A DNA stretch of 7,608 bases from JAGOUN01 sp040389005 (GCA_040389005.1 JAZKAS010000035.1:1-7608), one strand, 5' to 3'; positions 1 to 6,377 are shown, counted from the stretch's first letter. The notes: generated by a model from the sequence alone, not told the origin. Numbers and translations: made by a program.

Positions 1-47
1 ATGACGACAACAAGGGTTTGAAAATAGCTCTAGTAAGGGGAATTTAA
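1..47 (+). other. Possible 3' end of an upstream gene, perhaps the partner response regulator
   Basis: Too short to identify. One frame ends in TTTRV followed by a stop at 19-21, which would suit an OmpR-type regulator tail of the GYLM... kind. Another frame ends in LVRGI with its stop at 45-47, directly abutting the kinase start. Cpx-type kinases usually follow their response regulator in one operon, so an OmpR-family regulator upstream is expected, but the sequence here does not prove it. A ribosome binding site for the kinase, AAGGGG, lies at 35-40. Confidence 0.3.
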
Positions 48-1088
48 ATGAGAAAATTATACTGGAAGATTTTTATTTGGTTTTGGTTGGCGATGTGCTT
101 AACCATTGTCGTCATTGCGCTGGTCTCTTCGCAAGTGACGCAGCAATCTTCGGGAGTTGATTTCGAACATTATAGCTTTAATCGTGGCAATATTATTTTT
201 CGATTTTCAATTGCCATTTTAATTGGCGGTTTTATTTGTTATTTACTTTCGCTGTATTTGCTGCGTCCAATTCGCATTTTGCAACGCGCGGCAAAAAAAT
301 TGGGGCAAGGAGAATTTCAAACCCGTGTTCAAGCATTATTGGGTCATCGAAAAGATGAAATCGGCGAATTAGCGCGTGATTTTGATGAAATGGCCGCGCG
401 CCTTGAATCCTTAGTACTTTCAAAACAACAACTGCTACAAGATATTTCACACGAATTGCGTTCCCCTTTAGCGCGACTTTCAGTCGCCCTGGAAATCGCG
501 CGCGATAAAAGTCCGGCAGTTGAAAAAGAACTCACGCGGATTGCCTATGAGACCGATAAGCTCAATGAACTGATTCGACAGCTATTATCACTGGCAAGCC
601 TGGATGCATCACAAAATGTAGTGACTTTTGAAAAAGTAGATCTTGTTGAACTTGTTGATTCCATTGTGAGTGATGCTAATTATGAAATACAACACCGCAT
701 CATTCCTATACGACTAATAACGCCACAAGCCTGTGATGCCGAAATTTGCTATCCCTTATTACGCAGTGCGATTGAAAACATCATTCGAAATGCGTTGCGC
801 TACACACCCGAAGATCAACCCATTCAAGTGACGGTCTTATCAAAAGAAGAAGAAATTCAGATCAGCATTGAAGATTCTGGACCTGGAATTCCTGAAGAAA
901 AATTAGCACAAGTATTTGATCCTTTTTTCCGTGTCGATGACTCCAGAACTCAAAATACAGGCGGATTCGGTTTAGGGCTTGCCATCGCAAAACGCGCTAT
1001 TTTACTGCACCAAGGAAATATTTCTGCGCAAAATCTTCCTCGCGGCGGCTTAAATGTGACACTCACTTTTCCAATAAAACAATCTTGA
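48..1088 (+). CDS. CpxA-like membrane sensor histidine kinase with a minimal periplasmic loop
   Basis: This is a sensor kinase that autophosphorylates on histidine and passes the phosphate to a response regulator. Helix TM1 spans about residues 8-28, a loop of only about 20 residues follows, and TM2 spans about 49-72. A HAMP linker (about 72-125) leads to the H-box DISHELRSPL with phospho-acceptor H135. The ATPase domain then shows the N-box ENIIRNALRYTP (N244, N248), the G1 motif DSGPGIP (276-282), the F-box FDPFFRVD near 290, and the G2 motif GFGLGLAIAK (306-315). The H-box, N-box and GGL near the C-terminus resemble E. coli CpxA, but CpxA has a far larger periplasmic sensor domain, so signal input must differ. 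AAGGGG lies seven bases before the ATG. The regulator is probably just upstream, outside the window. Kinase identity is certain; the Cpx assignment is moderate. Confidence 0.93.
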   Translation: MRKLYWKIFIWFWLAMCLTIVVIALVSSQVTQQSSGVDFEHYSFNRGNIIFRFSIAILIGGFICYLLSLYLLRPIRILQRAAKKLGQGEFQTRVQALLGHRKDEIGELARDFDEMAARLESLVLSKQQLLQDISHELRSPLARLSVALEIARDKSPAVEKELTRIAYETDKLNELIRQLLSLASLDASQNVVTFEKVDLVELVDSIVSDANYEIQHRIIPIRLITPQACDAEICYPLLRSAIENIIRNALRYTPEDQPIQVTVLSKEEEIQISIEDSGPGIPEEKLAQVFDPFFRVDDSRTQNTGGFGLGLAIAKRAILLHQGNISAQNLPRGGLNVTLTFPIKQS

Positions 1089-1100
1089 ACTGAGACAAAA

Positions 1101-1110
1101 ATTGCGCAAT
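1101..1110. repeat. Short perfect palindrome after the kinase gene
   Basis: ATTGCGCAAT is a perfect 10-base palindrome in the 48-base space between the kinase stop and the prepilin start. It could be a protein-binding site, but it may equally be chance. No T-run follows it, so it is not an intrinsic terminator. Confidence 0.2.
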
Positions 1111-1136
1111 ACTAGCAATCTTAAGGTTTTATTAAA

Positions 1137-1553
1137 GTGATCAATATGGTCCGTTCACGCGGCTTCTCGTTGCTTGAAGTTATGCTTGCCCTTATTGTCG
1201 TCGCCATCGGCATGAGCGTTCTTCTCACCTTCTCTGCCTCCAGCCAACGCGAAACAGCGAGCAAAGGGACTGGAAATGATTATAGCGTTGTCACGAATGA
1301 GATTCTAACGACTTTTCTTGATGCACTGACAATCTGTAATGATGCTACCGGCGCATCAGGAACATGTACGTTAGAAAATGATCCAACAGGATCAACTGCT
1401 TATAATTATTTGTGTGGAAATACCTCTTCTACCGAACCGGGCTGCTCGAACGGAAAAATTTCAGACACGCAATATACAGCGCTTAAAAATAAAGGGATCG
1501 ACTTGAAAATGATGAACGTTTCTACTCCAGCGAAGCGCAGCGATGTTGATTAA
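1137..1553 (+). CDS. PilV/GspI-like type IV prepilin (minor pilin)
   Basis: The protein has 138 residues. The N-terminus carries a class III prepilin signal: a short basic leader ending RSRG, cleavage expected between G9 and F10, Glu at +5 (E14), then a hydrophobic helix (about 10-32). This is the site for a PilD-type prepilin peptidase and N-methylase. The FSLLEVMLALIVVAIG stretch is typical of PilV and GspI minor (pseudo)pilins, which sit at the pilus tip or in a type II secretion pseudopilus. Four cysteines (67, 77, 93, 103) could form two disulfides. The GTG start at 1137 is preferred: AAGG at 1123-1126 lies ten bases upstream, against nineteen for the ATG at 1146. No other pilus gene is visible, so this is an orphan minor pilin paired with the cysteine-rich gene 22 bases downstream. 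The C-terminal half matches nothing I recognise. Confidence 0.85.
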   Translation: MINMVRSRGFSLLEVMLALIVVAIGMSVLLTFSASSQRETASKGTGNDYSVVTNEILTTFLDALTICNDATGASGTCTLENDPTGSTAYNYLCGNTSSTEPGCSNGKISDTQYTALKNKGIDLKMMNVSTPAKRSDVD

Positions 1554-1575
1554 AAAACTCACTTAAGGAAGCAGT

Positions 1576-2463
1576 ATGTCAAAAACATTCTTTTTACGTT
1601 GTAGTTTATTCCTTGGCATGTTGCTGCTACAGAAAATTGCCATTGCTGGTTGTGAACAGTTACAAATTACAGTGAATAATAAAACAAATTATACTTTTAC
1701 TGCAGATCCATCTCCAAGCATGTCAAATGGCACCGTCACATCACTACCTTCTATTTTTCCTGGCGATAATAATAACCCCATTATTTTAGCTGGCACACAA
1801 CCAAAAAATAGTAACTACTACGATGAAATTAATGGCACTCTACAATATTATGCCACCGCAAATCGTGGCGTGCATTTAATGATCCCTGTAGCAAAATCAT
1901 CTTGTAATATAAGCCAAGTCAGCTGTAAGAGGCAATGTTGGACAAAAACTCTAGGCAAGAAAAACTATATTAGCTGCGACAGCTGTACATTTAAAGGTGG
2001 GCCAATATCGTGCCGTGTCGAGTGCGAAGTTCATGACGGTTGCTCAGAAAGTGGTATATTTAGTTCTACTAACACGACTCAACAAAGTACTAGTGAAAAC
2101 CTTTATACCGGAGCATCTTCAAACGATAACCCCTATCTCCACTGCGATGATTCACTCTGCAGTGAGGCAAACCATAATTGCTATATTAGTGATGGTGACA
2201 GCAACAAAGCAGCAAAAACAAGCTTTACAGTTTACCCTGCAATCCTAACACAGCTTATTATAACATTACCCTTTAGTAATACATCTCCTTTAGCTAAAGC
2301 CATGCTTAACTCTATTTATAACAATTTGAAAGCGACCAGTTTAAGCGCCTTAACAACATTCAATGTCATACCTGTCGTACTCGAGTCATCGAGCGAAGAA
2401 ACGACAATGACATTTTCAACCTTATGTAATACGGCTAACTGTCCCGAGGCTGTGACCACATAA
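1576..2463 (+). CDS. Exported cysteine-rich protein of unknown function
   Basis: I do not recognise a family for this 295-residue protein. It has a clear signal peptide: basic start, hydrophobic core about residues 5-20, then AIAGC. Signal peptidase I could cut after A24 (A22-x-A24). The residues I23-A24-G25-C26 also fit a lipoprotein box, so it may instead be lipidated on C26. The mature part holds 14 cysteines, eight of them packed between residues 110 and 156 (several CxxC or CxxxC spacings), three more at 190-202 and two near the end (284, 289). Such density implies a disulfide-rich protein in the periplasm, outer surface or medium. Asn, Ser and Thr are abundant. AAGGA at 1565-1569 lies six bases before the ATG. 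It follows the prepilin by 22 bases, so co-transcription is likely and it may be a pilus-linked or co-secreted factor; that link is inference. Confidence 0.8.
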   Translation: MSKTFFLRCSLFLGMLLLQKIAIAGCEQLQITVNNKTNYTFTADPSPSMSNGTVTSLPSIFPGDNNNPIILAGTQPKNSNYYDEINGTLQYYATANRGVHLMIPVAKSSCNISQVSCKRQCWTKTLGKKNYISCDSCTFKGGPISCRVECEVHDGCSESGIFSSTNTTQQSTSENLYTGASSNDNPYLHCDDSLCSEANHNCYISDGDSNKAAKTSFTVYPAILTQLIITLPFSNTSPLAKAMLNSIYNNLKATSLSALTTFNVIPVVLESSSEETTMTFSTLCNTANCPEAVTT

Positions 2464-2554
2464 AGCGTCTGCTTAATATTAACATAGATGCTTTTCATTC
2501 TTTGCTTTTTCCGTTACAGTGTTAGGTCTGACAATGATAATTAAGAGAATAATA

Positions 2555-2728
2555 ATGTTATCCAGAATTATGCCCTTCATTGGCTTGGGAATGCTCATTG
2601 TTTTGCTAGTCTATACCCTTATTTTCTTATCTTATGTGTTTATCATTGGCACCATTATTGGGCTTATTCTTTACATCATCGCCGCCATACGCCTGCGTTG
2701 GCTGAATTGGGAATCCTCAAAAAACTAA
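2555..2728 (+). CDS. Small hydrophobic membrane protein, unknown function
   Basis: This is a 57-residue protein, almost wholly hydrophobic, with two likely membrane helices (roughly residues 6-22 and 25-45) and a basic, tryptophan-containing cytoplasmic tail (RLRWLNWESSKN). The frame opens earlier, with a GTG at 2519 and an ATG at 2534, but the ATG at 2555 is preferred because AAGAGA at 2543-2548 lies six bases ahead of it. It ends 33 bases before the peptide transporter on the same strand, so the two may share a transcript. The positive-inside tail and clean helices argue for a real product, but I recognise no family. A chance open frame in AT-rich DNA cannot be excluded. Confidence 0.55.
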   Translation: MLSRIMPFIGLGMLIVLLVYTLIFLSYVFIIGTIIGLILYIIAAIRLRWLNWESSKN

Positions 2729-2761
2729 ATTACACTCTGTCGCATTATTTGGAGTCACACT

Positions 2762-4198
2762 ATGTCTTTTCCAGACGCGCTTAAGCAACCGAAACCTTTT
2801 TATCTCGTTTTTTTTATTGAGTTATGGGAGCGATTTGGTTATTACGGTATGCAAGCACTCATTGTGCTGTATTTTGTCAAAGAACTTAAATATTCAGATT
2901 CTGAAGCAGATCACCTCTTTGCGGCGTTTGCCGCACTTATTTATCTACTTCCTAGTCTAGGCGGCTACATTGGTGATCGCTGGTTGGGCACTAAAAACAC
3001 CATGATCTTTGGTACCTTCGTGCTTATTCTGGGCTACTCATACCTAGCCCTCGCAGGCGATAGAGATATTTATTTACCTTTAGGCATTATTGCAGTGGGT
3101 GTCGGACTCTTTAAAGCAAACCCCGCCAGCTTGCTGTCTAAAATTTACGGCGATGATGCCACAAAACTCGATGGCGGATTCACATTATATTATATGGCGG
3201 TTAATATTGGATCCTTCTTCTCGATGGCCTTAACGCCGATTTTTGCCGGCATTTGGGGCTGGCACGTCGCCTTTGGTATTTGTGCCATCGGAATGTGTTT
3301 AGCCATGCTCACATATTTTTTCATGCGCGGCTTAGTCAAAGTTTATGGCTCTAAACCCGATTTCCAAAAAGTCACGCTTAAAACCATGGCGTCAATTATT
3401 GTCGTCACCGGCGCACTCATTTTACTCAGTGCGTGGTTACTGAAACATTATACGTTCTCTGGTTGGCTCATTTTAATGGGTGGCGTCGTTGTGCTATGTA
3501 TTTTCTTGATGGAAATCAAAAAATCGCCTGCAAATGAAAAACGCTCCTTAATTTTATGTTTAATCTTGATTGTTCAGGCCATTATCTTTTTTGTGCTATA
3601 TCTGCAAATGCCAACCTCACTCAATTTGTTCGCGTTACGTAACGTCGAACATCACCTGTGGGGAATGCCCATCGAACCCGCTTCTTATCAAGTGTTCAAC
3701 TCCGCTTGGATTATGATATTAAGTCCCATATTAGCGATGATTTATAACCAACTGGCTTATAAAAATCGCGATTTATCCATTCCAATGAAGTTTGCGCTCG
3801 GTACTTTCTGTACTGGAGTCAGTTTTATTGTCTTGTCCGCCGGTATTCACTGGTGTTCACATAATGGCATTATTTCTGGCTGGTGGGTGGTAGCGTTTTA
3901 CTTCTTTGAAGGCGCCGGCGAACTTTTAGTCAGTGCTTTAGGTCTTGCTATGGTGTCGCGTTTCGTCCCACAGCGTTTAATGGGCTTTACCATGGGCTCG
4001 TGGTTCTTATGCACATCGATCGCTGGCATTATGGCAGGACACGTGGCCAGCCTTGCCGCAGTACCACGAGAAATTACAGATCCGGTTCAATCGATGGCAA
4101 TTTATTATGGTCTGTTTATTAAAATCGGCGTGATCACTATTGCCATTAGTTTGTTGATGGCTGCGTTTGTACCAATGTTAAAACGCTTGACGAAATAA
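2762..4198 (+). CDS. POT/PTR2-family proton-dependent di/tripeptide transporter (DtpA/DtpB-like)
   Basis: An inner-membrane symporter of the major facilitator superfamily that imports di- and tripeptides with protons. The 478-residue length is close to that of E. coli DtpA and DtpB. TM1 carries the diagnostic ExxER motif (E20, E23, R24) followed by FGYYG. An MFS motif-A-like GGYIGDRWLG sits at 67-76. The PTR2 signature region DGGFTLYYMAVNIGSF spans 137-152, and a conserved lysine lies in TM4 (K119 in GLFKANPAS). The central TSLNLFALRNVEHHLWG stretch (285-301) and the TM10 segment GAGELLVSALGLAMV (E387) with PQRLMGFTMGSW match the enterobacterial Dtp clade closely. These residues serve proton coupling and peptide-terminus binding in the family. 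GGAG at 2751-2754 lies seven bases before the ATG. All key residues are present, so it should be functional. DtpA and DtpB cannot be told apart here, so no symbol is given. Confidence 0.95.
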   Translation: MSFPDALKQPKPFYLVFFIELWERFGYYGMQALIVLYFVKELKYSDSEADHLFAAFAALIYLLPSLGGYIGDRWLGTKNTMIFGTFVLILGYSYLALAGDRDIYLPLGIIAVGVGLFKANPASLLSKIYGDDATKLDGGFTLYYMAVNIGSFFSMALTPIFAGIWGWHVAFGICAIGMCLAMLTYFFMRGLVKVYGSKPDFQKVTLKTMASIIVVTGALILLSAWLLKHYTFSGWLILMGGVVVLCIFLMEIKKSPANEKRSLILCLILIVQAIIFFVLYLQMPTSLNLFALRNVEHHLWGMPIEPASYQVFNSAWIMILSPILAMIYNQLAYKNRDLSIPMKFALGTFCTGVSFIVLSAGIHWCSHNGIISGWWVVAFYFFEGAGELLVSALGLAMVSRFVPQRLMGFTMGSWFLCTSIAGIMAGHVASLAAVPREITDPVQSMAIYYGLFIKIGVITIAISLLMAAFVPMLKRLTK

Positions 4199-4200
4199 TC

Positions 4201-4248
4201 ACCCTCATCCCCCTGTCGGGACCTTCTCCCACCTAGGGGAGAAGGGTC
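4201..4248. repeat. Dispersed-repeat-like GC-rich hairpin between convergent genes
   Basis: CCTTCTCCC (4222-4230) and GGGAGAAGG (4237-4245) form a perfect 9-bp stem with a six-base loop. Bulging G4246 lets 4220-4221 pair with 4247-4248. The preceding CCCTCATCCCCC and this stem resemble the CCCTCA...CTCCC/GGGAG repeats scattered between genes in many proteobacteria (from memory, not searched). It lies between two converging genes and may terminate or stabilise both transcripts, but neither side has a proper T-run. No second copy exists in the window. Confidence 0.6.
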
Positions 4249-4297
4249 TCCGTCGTTATTGTCATCGCGTATTTTGAGCATACCGGAATAAGAACCA

Positions 4298-4798
4298 TTA
4301 ATTTCCTAGAATTTCAACTCGCTCAATCAATATATCGTCTACGGGCACATCTTGATGTCCACGACGACTCGTTGTTGCAACGGCTTTAATCTTATCGACC
4401 ACATCCATGCCTTCAATCACATGACCGAAAACACAATACCCCCAACCCTGAGTCGTTTCGGATTTGAAATCAAGAAACCCATTATCCGCGACATTAATAA
4501 AAAATTGTGCAGTTGCAGAATGCGGATCACCTGTTCTCGCCATCGCTAGCGTACCGCGCTTATTTTTACCGCCTTTATCTGCTTCGTTTTTAATCGCCGC
4601 TTTTCCAGAGCGCTTATCTTCCATGCCGGGTAATAATCCACCACCTTGAATCATGAATCCATCAATGACACGGTGAAATAAAGTACCTTCATAAAAACCT
4701 TCTTTTGCGTAATCTAGAAAATTCTGCGCCGTCGCCGGTGTATTTTTAGCATCAAGCTCGACTTTAATCGGACCGAGTGTCGTATGAATAATTAACAT
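4298..4798 (-). CDS. ppiB: Cytoplasmic cyclophilin-type peptidyl-prolyl cis-trans isomerase B
   Basis: This enzyme catalyses cis-trans isomerisation of Xaa-Pro peptide bonds and helps protein folding. The 166-residue length matches E. coli PpiB (164), and there is no signal peptide, so it acts in the cytoplasm, unlike PpiA. The cyclophilin core is intact: FHR with catalytic R43, GFMIQGGG (47-54), RGTLAMART (81-89), HSATAQFFINV (93-103), then QGWGYCVFGHVIEGMDVVDK (117-136). The RGHQDVPVDD stretch near 146-155 is also PpiB-like. On the minus strand AGGAGAG lies about five bases ahead of the ATG. A possible promoter lies at 4826-4854. It converges with the peptide transporter and diverges from the DUF2165-type gene, so it is probably monocistronic. 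Confidence 0.96.
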   Translation of the reverse strand: MLIIHTTLGPIKVELDAKNTPATAQNFLDYAKEGFYEGTLFHRVIDGFMIQGGGLLPGMEDKRSGKAAIKNEADKGGKNKRGTLAMARTGDPHSATAQFFINVADNGFLDFKSETTQGWGYCVFGHVIEGMDVVDKIKAVATTSRRGHQDVPVDDILIERVEILGN

Positions 4799-4825
4799 TG
4801 TTCTCTCCTATAAATTGAAGAGCGC

Positions 4826-4839
4826 ATTATGCACATAAT
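4826..4839. promoter_or_regulatory. Dyad in the ppiB / DUF2165 divergent intergenic region
   Basis: ATTATG-CA-CATAAT is a perfect dyad with 6-base arms and a 2-base centre. Its left arm, read on the minus strand, is the proposed -10 box (CATAAT) of ppiB, so a protein bound here would control ppiB. It may also be chance in AT-rich DNA. Confidence 0.3.
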
Positions 4840-4854
4840 ACTTGAATTTCGAAA
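4826..4854 (-). promoter_or_regulatory. Candidate sigma-70 promoter of ppiB
   Basis: On the minus strand, a -35 of TTTCGA (4849-4854, weak) is separated by 17 bases from a -10 of CATAAT (4826-4831, five of six consensus bases). It would place the start about 20 bases before the ppiB ribosome binding site. Confidence 0.3.
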
Positions 4855-4874
4855 GATTATTTAAACATACCCGC

Positions 4875-4903
4875 TTGAGCATTTAAGATAATATTGCTAC
4901 TGT
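4875..4903 (+). promoter_or_regulatory. Candidate promoter of the DUF2165-type gene
   Basis: TTGAGC (4875-4880) and TACTGT (4898-4903) are 17 bases apart, about 47 bases ahead of the start codon. The -35 matches four of six consensus bases and the -10 three of six, so this is weak support. Confidence 0.3.
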
Positions 4904-4949
4904 AAAGATTGAAACCTATCACCAACCCTCTTTCATACAAGGAATTTAT

Positions 4950-5480
4950 ATGAAGAAAGCTACGTTATTACAAACACTCTTAGCACGTTTATTTCAAATA
5001 GGCCTCGCTTTAATCCCTGCTTTTGAAGGCATATTGGGATTATTGAACGACCTTGAAGGTGCAAAATCTACTTTAGCCAGTGTCATTGTACCCTTACTTT
5101 CCATGCAAACGGTGCAGCCCGAATTTGTTCATTCTTGGCGCGGCATACATAACCCAGCATTACAAGAAATGGCTTATTATTTTTTGGCGAGCCTTGAAGG
5201 CGTGATTGGTTTACTCGCTATTATCAGCATTGTAGGAATGATAAAAAACTTCCGACAAGATGATGTCCATTTTTTACATTCACAAGCTTGGGCAAGAGGC
5301 GCTTGTATGTTTGGAATTCTTATTTGGGGATTCGGTTTCTTTGTGATAGGCGGTGACTTCTTCCTTGCTTGGCAGTCTTCAAGCTTAGGCTATTTCCAAG
5401 GTGGCGGTTTAAATTATGCGCTAATGATGTTTATTCCATACACTCTCTTAAAAAAATACGAACATTCACGCACCATCTAA
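4950..5480 (+). CDS. DUF2165-type small integral membrane protein
   Basis: The 176-residue protein has four likely membrane helices, at about 10-32, 75-98, 115-138 and 152-168. The arrangement and conserved features fit the DUF2165 family of predicted small integral membrane proteins: a tryptophan and histidine in the first loop (SWRGIHNPA), an acidic residue in helix 2 (E83 in SLEGVIGLL), a GFGFFVIGGDFFLAWQSS stretch after helix 3, and short basic ends. The family has no established function. AAGGA at 4939-4943 lies six bases ahead of the ATG. The gene stands alone, divergent from ppiB and closed by a terminator at 5490-5512. I am confident that it is a real membrane protein and fairly confident of the family, recalled from memory. 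Confidence 0.85.
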   Translation: MKKATLLQTLLARLFQIGLALIPAFEGILGLLNDLEGAKSTLASVIVPLLSMQTVQPEFVHSWRGIHNPALQEMAYYFLASLEGVIGLLAIISIVGMIKNFRQDDVHFLHSQAWARGACMFGILIWGFGFFVIGGDFFLAWQSSSLGYFQGGGLNYALMMFIPYTLLKKYEHSRTI

Positions 5481-5489
5481 GTTTAAACA

Positions 5490-5512
5490 AAAGCGGCTTC
5501 AAACGCCGCTTT
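5490..5512 (+). terminator. Rho-independent terminator after the DUF2165-type gene
   Basis: AAAGCGGC (5490-5497) pairs with GCCGCTTT (5505-5512) around a seven-base loop, ten bases after the stop codon. The stem's own A-tract and T-tract make it usable in both directions, so it may also end the converging transposase-like gene. The T-run is short (TTTCT). Confidence 0.75.
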
Positions 5513-5549
5513 CTCCATCGTCAAGGTGGTCAAGTGCTAAGATGACATT

Positions 5550-6188
5550 TTAAGTAATTAACTTTTTTCGTAGCTTTTCAACCTCATTTGCAAACTTAGT
5601 ATCAATTTTTATTCTCTCGTTAATATTTCTAACGGTATTACTTATATTGGCCGCACTACTACAATCATAATGTTTTGTGATAACAGAATTATTCTCTTTA
5701 GCCCAGACCCTACTTCCATAAATAGCCATCTTTCTCGCTTCATTGACTTTTATATGTGCTTTAAGTAAATCACTTTTATCTACTTTGAAATAAGTGATGC
5801 ATAGCCAATCCACACCAGCCATACTCGGCAAACTTCTAGTTTTATTATAGTCAGATTGTGATGGCGCTATTTTGTCATCTTCGGCACATTTCAATATTTT
5901 TTCTGTAAATTCTTTACTGCCTAAAATAACCGGCATATTCTTTTTTTCATAAAATTCTCGAATTTCCTTATCAACTCCAGCAGCAACAAACTTCACATAA
6001 GCTAAACAATTATTCACAGCATTTAACATCGATCGCACTTCTATTGCAAACTGAACAATTGCTTCTTTCACAATTTCTAAAAAAATCTGCCGGTGCTGAT
6101 TAGTTTTAAAAATAGGACGACATCCAAGCCCTCGATTCATCACATGATACCAAGCATCTGCATATTCAATTCGTAGTGCTCTAGGCAT
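5550..6188 (-). CDS. REP-associated tyrosine transposase (RAYT)-like protein lacking its catalytic core
   Basis: The first 50 residues (MPRALRIEYADAWYHVMNRG and on to FLEIV) match the start of Y1/HUH transposases of the RAYT group, which cut and move REP-type palindromes as single-stranded DNA. Intact members then show an HxH metal site (as in NHYHLL), a catalytic tyrosine and a YxxLNPVRAG region. All are missing here. Around residues 52-62 (about 6003-6035) the sequence jumps to LAYVKFVAAGV and VILGSKEF, which in intact relatives lie well over 100 residues later. The tail (about 150-211) has ARKMAIYG, a helix-turn-helix-like stretch and NTVRNINERI, resembling the DnaA domain IV-like end of long RAYTs. 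The 212-residue frame is uninterrupted. It cannot be an active transposase; it may be decaying or kept for DNA binding. The start has a weak A-rich leader, but the conserved MPR start and a good promoter at 6224-6252 support it. Confidence 0.75.
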   Translation of the reverse strand: MPRALRIEYADAWYHVMNRGLGCRPIFKTNQHRQIFLEIVKEAIVQFAIEVRSMLNAVNNCLAYVKFVAAGVDKEIREFYEKKNMPVILGSKEFTEKILKCAEDDKIAPSQSDYNKTRSLPSMAGVDWLCITYFKVDKSDLLKAHIKVNEARKMAIYGSRVWAKENNSVITKHYDCSSAANISNTVRNINERIKIDTKFANEVEKLRKKLIT

Positions 6189-6223
6189 TTTTTTCTTAAC
6201 AATTATTTTATTAGAATGCAGTA

Positions 6224-6252
6224 ATTTTAATTAAATCTTTGATAAATTTCAA
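6224..6252 (-). promoter_or_regulatory. Candidate sigma-70 promoter of the RAYT-like gene
   Basis: On the minus strand TTGAAA (6247-6252) and TAAAAT (6224-6229) each match five of six consensus bases with an ideal 17-base spacer. The predicted start is about 30 bases before the ATG at 6188. The surrounding DNA is very AT-rich, which raises the chance of a fortuitous match. Confidence 0.5.
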
Positions 6253-6270
6253 ATTAACACTTGAACCCTA

Positions 6271-6295
6271 TATTTTTTTCTCATGAAAAAAAATA
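6271..6295. repeat. AT-only hairpin between divergent genes
   Basis: TATTTTTTT (6271-6279) pairs with AAAAAAATA (6287-6295) around a seven-base loop containing the palindrome TCATGA. It lies between the two divergent promoters. The stem has no GC pairs, so a terminator is unlikely; a bend, a protein-binding site or simple AT-rich drift are possible. Confidence 0.4.
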
Positions 6296-6300
6296 CTCAT

Positions 6301-6331
6301 AATTGACAATAATAATCAATTAAAATAAGCT
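6301..6331 (+). promoter_or_regulatory. Candidate promoter and overlapping dyad upstream of the LamG gene
   Basis: A perfect -35 TTGACA (6303-6308) is followed after 17 bases by TAAGCT (6326-6331), a poor -10 with three of six matches. The -35 lies inside an inverted repeat, AATTGA (6301-6306) and TCAATT (6316-6321), nine bases apart. A dyad there could be an operator. The predicted start is about 40 bases ahead of the ATG at 6378. Confidence 0.4.
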
Positions 6332-6377
6332 GCGCTGCAATTTCATTTTCAAACGATTGCGTGCAAAAGGAATATCC

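Noticed and set aside
232..535. Two minus-strand open frames in the kinase gene
   Set aside because: They are shadows of the kinase HAMP and H-box coding region.
1997..2248. Plus-strand 83-codon open frame
   Set aside because: It overlaps the cysteine-rich gene in another frame and has no ribosome binding site or recognisable motif.
2316..2498. Minus-strand 60-codon open frame
   Set aside because: Mostly antisense to the end of the cysteine-rich gene, with no supporting signals.
4352..4649. Two plus-strand open frames opposite ppiB
   Set aside because: They are antisense to a clearly conserved cyclophilin and look like compositional shadows.
5550..6188. A complete insertion sequence with inverted terminal repeats around the transposase-like gene
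   Set aside because: No matching terminal inverted repeats or target duplication were found around 5513-5549 and 6189-6300, and RAYT-type genes normally lack them.
6271..6295. Rho-independent terminator
   Set aside because: The stem is all A-T and lies between the starts of two divergent genes, so there is no transcript for it to end.
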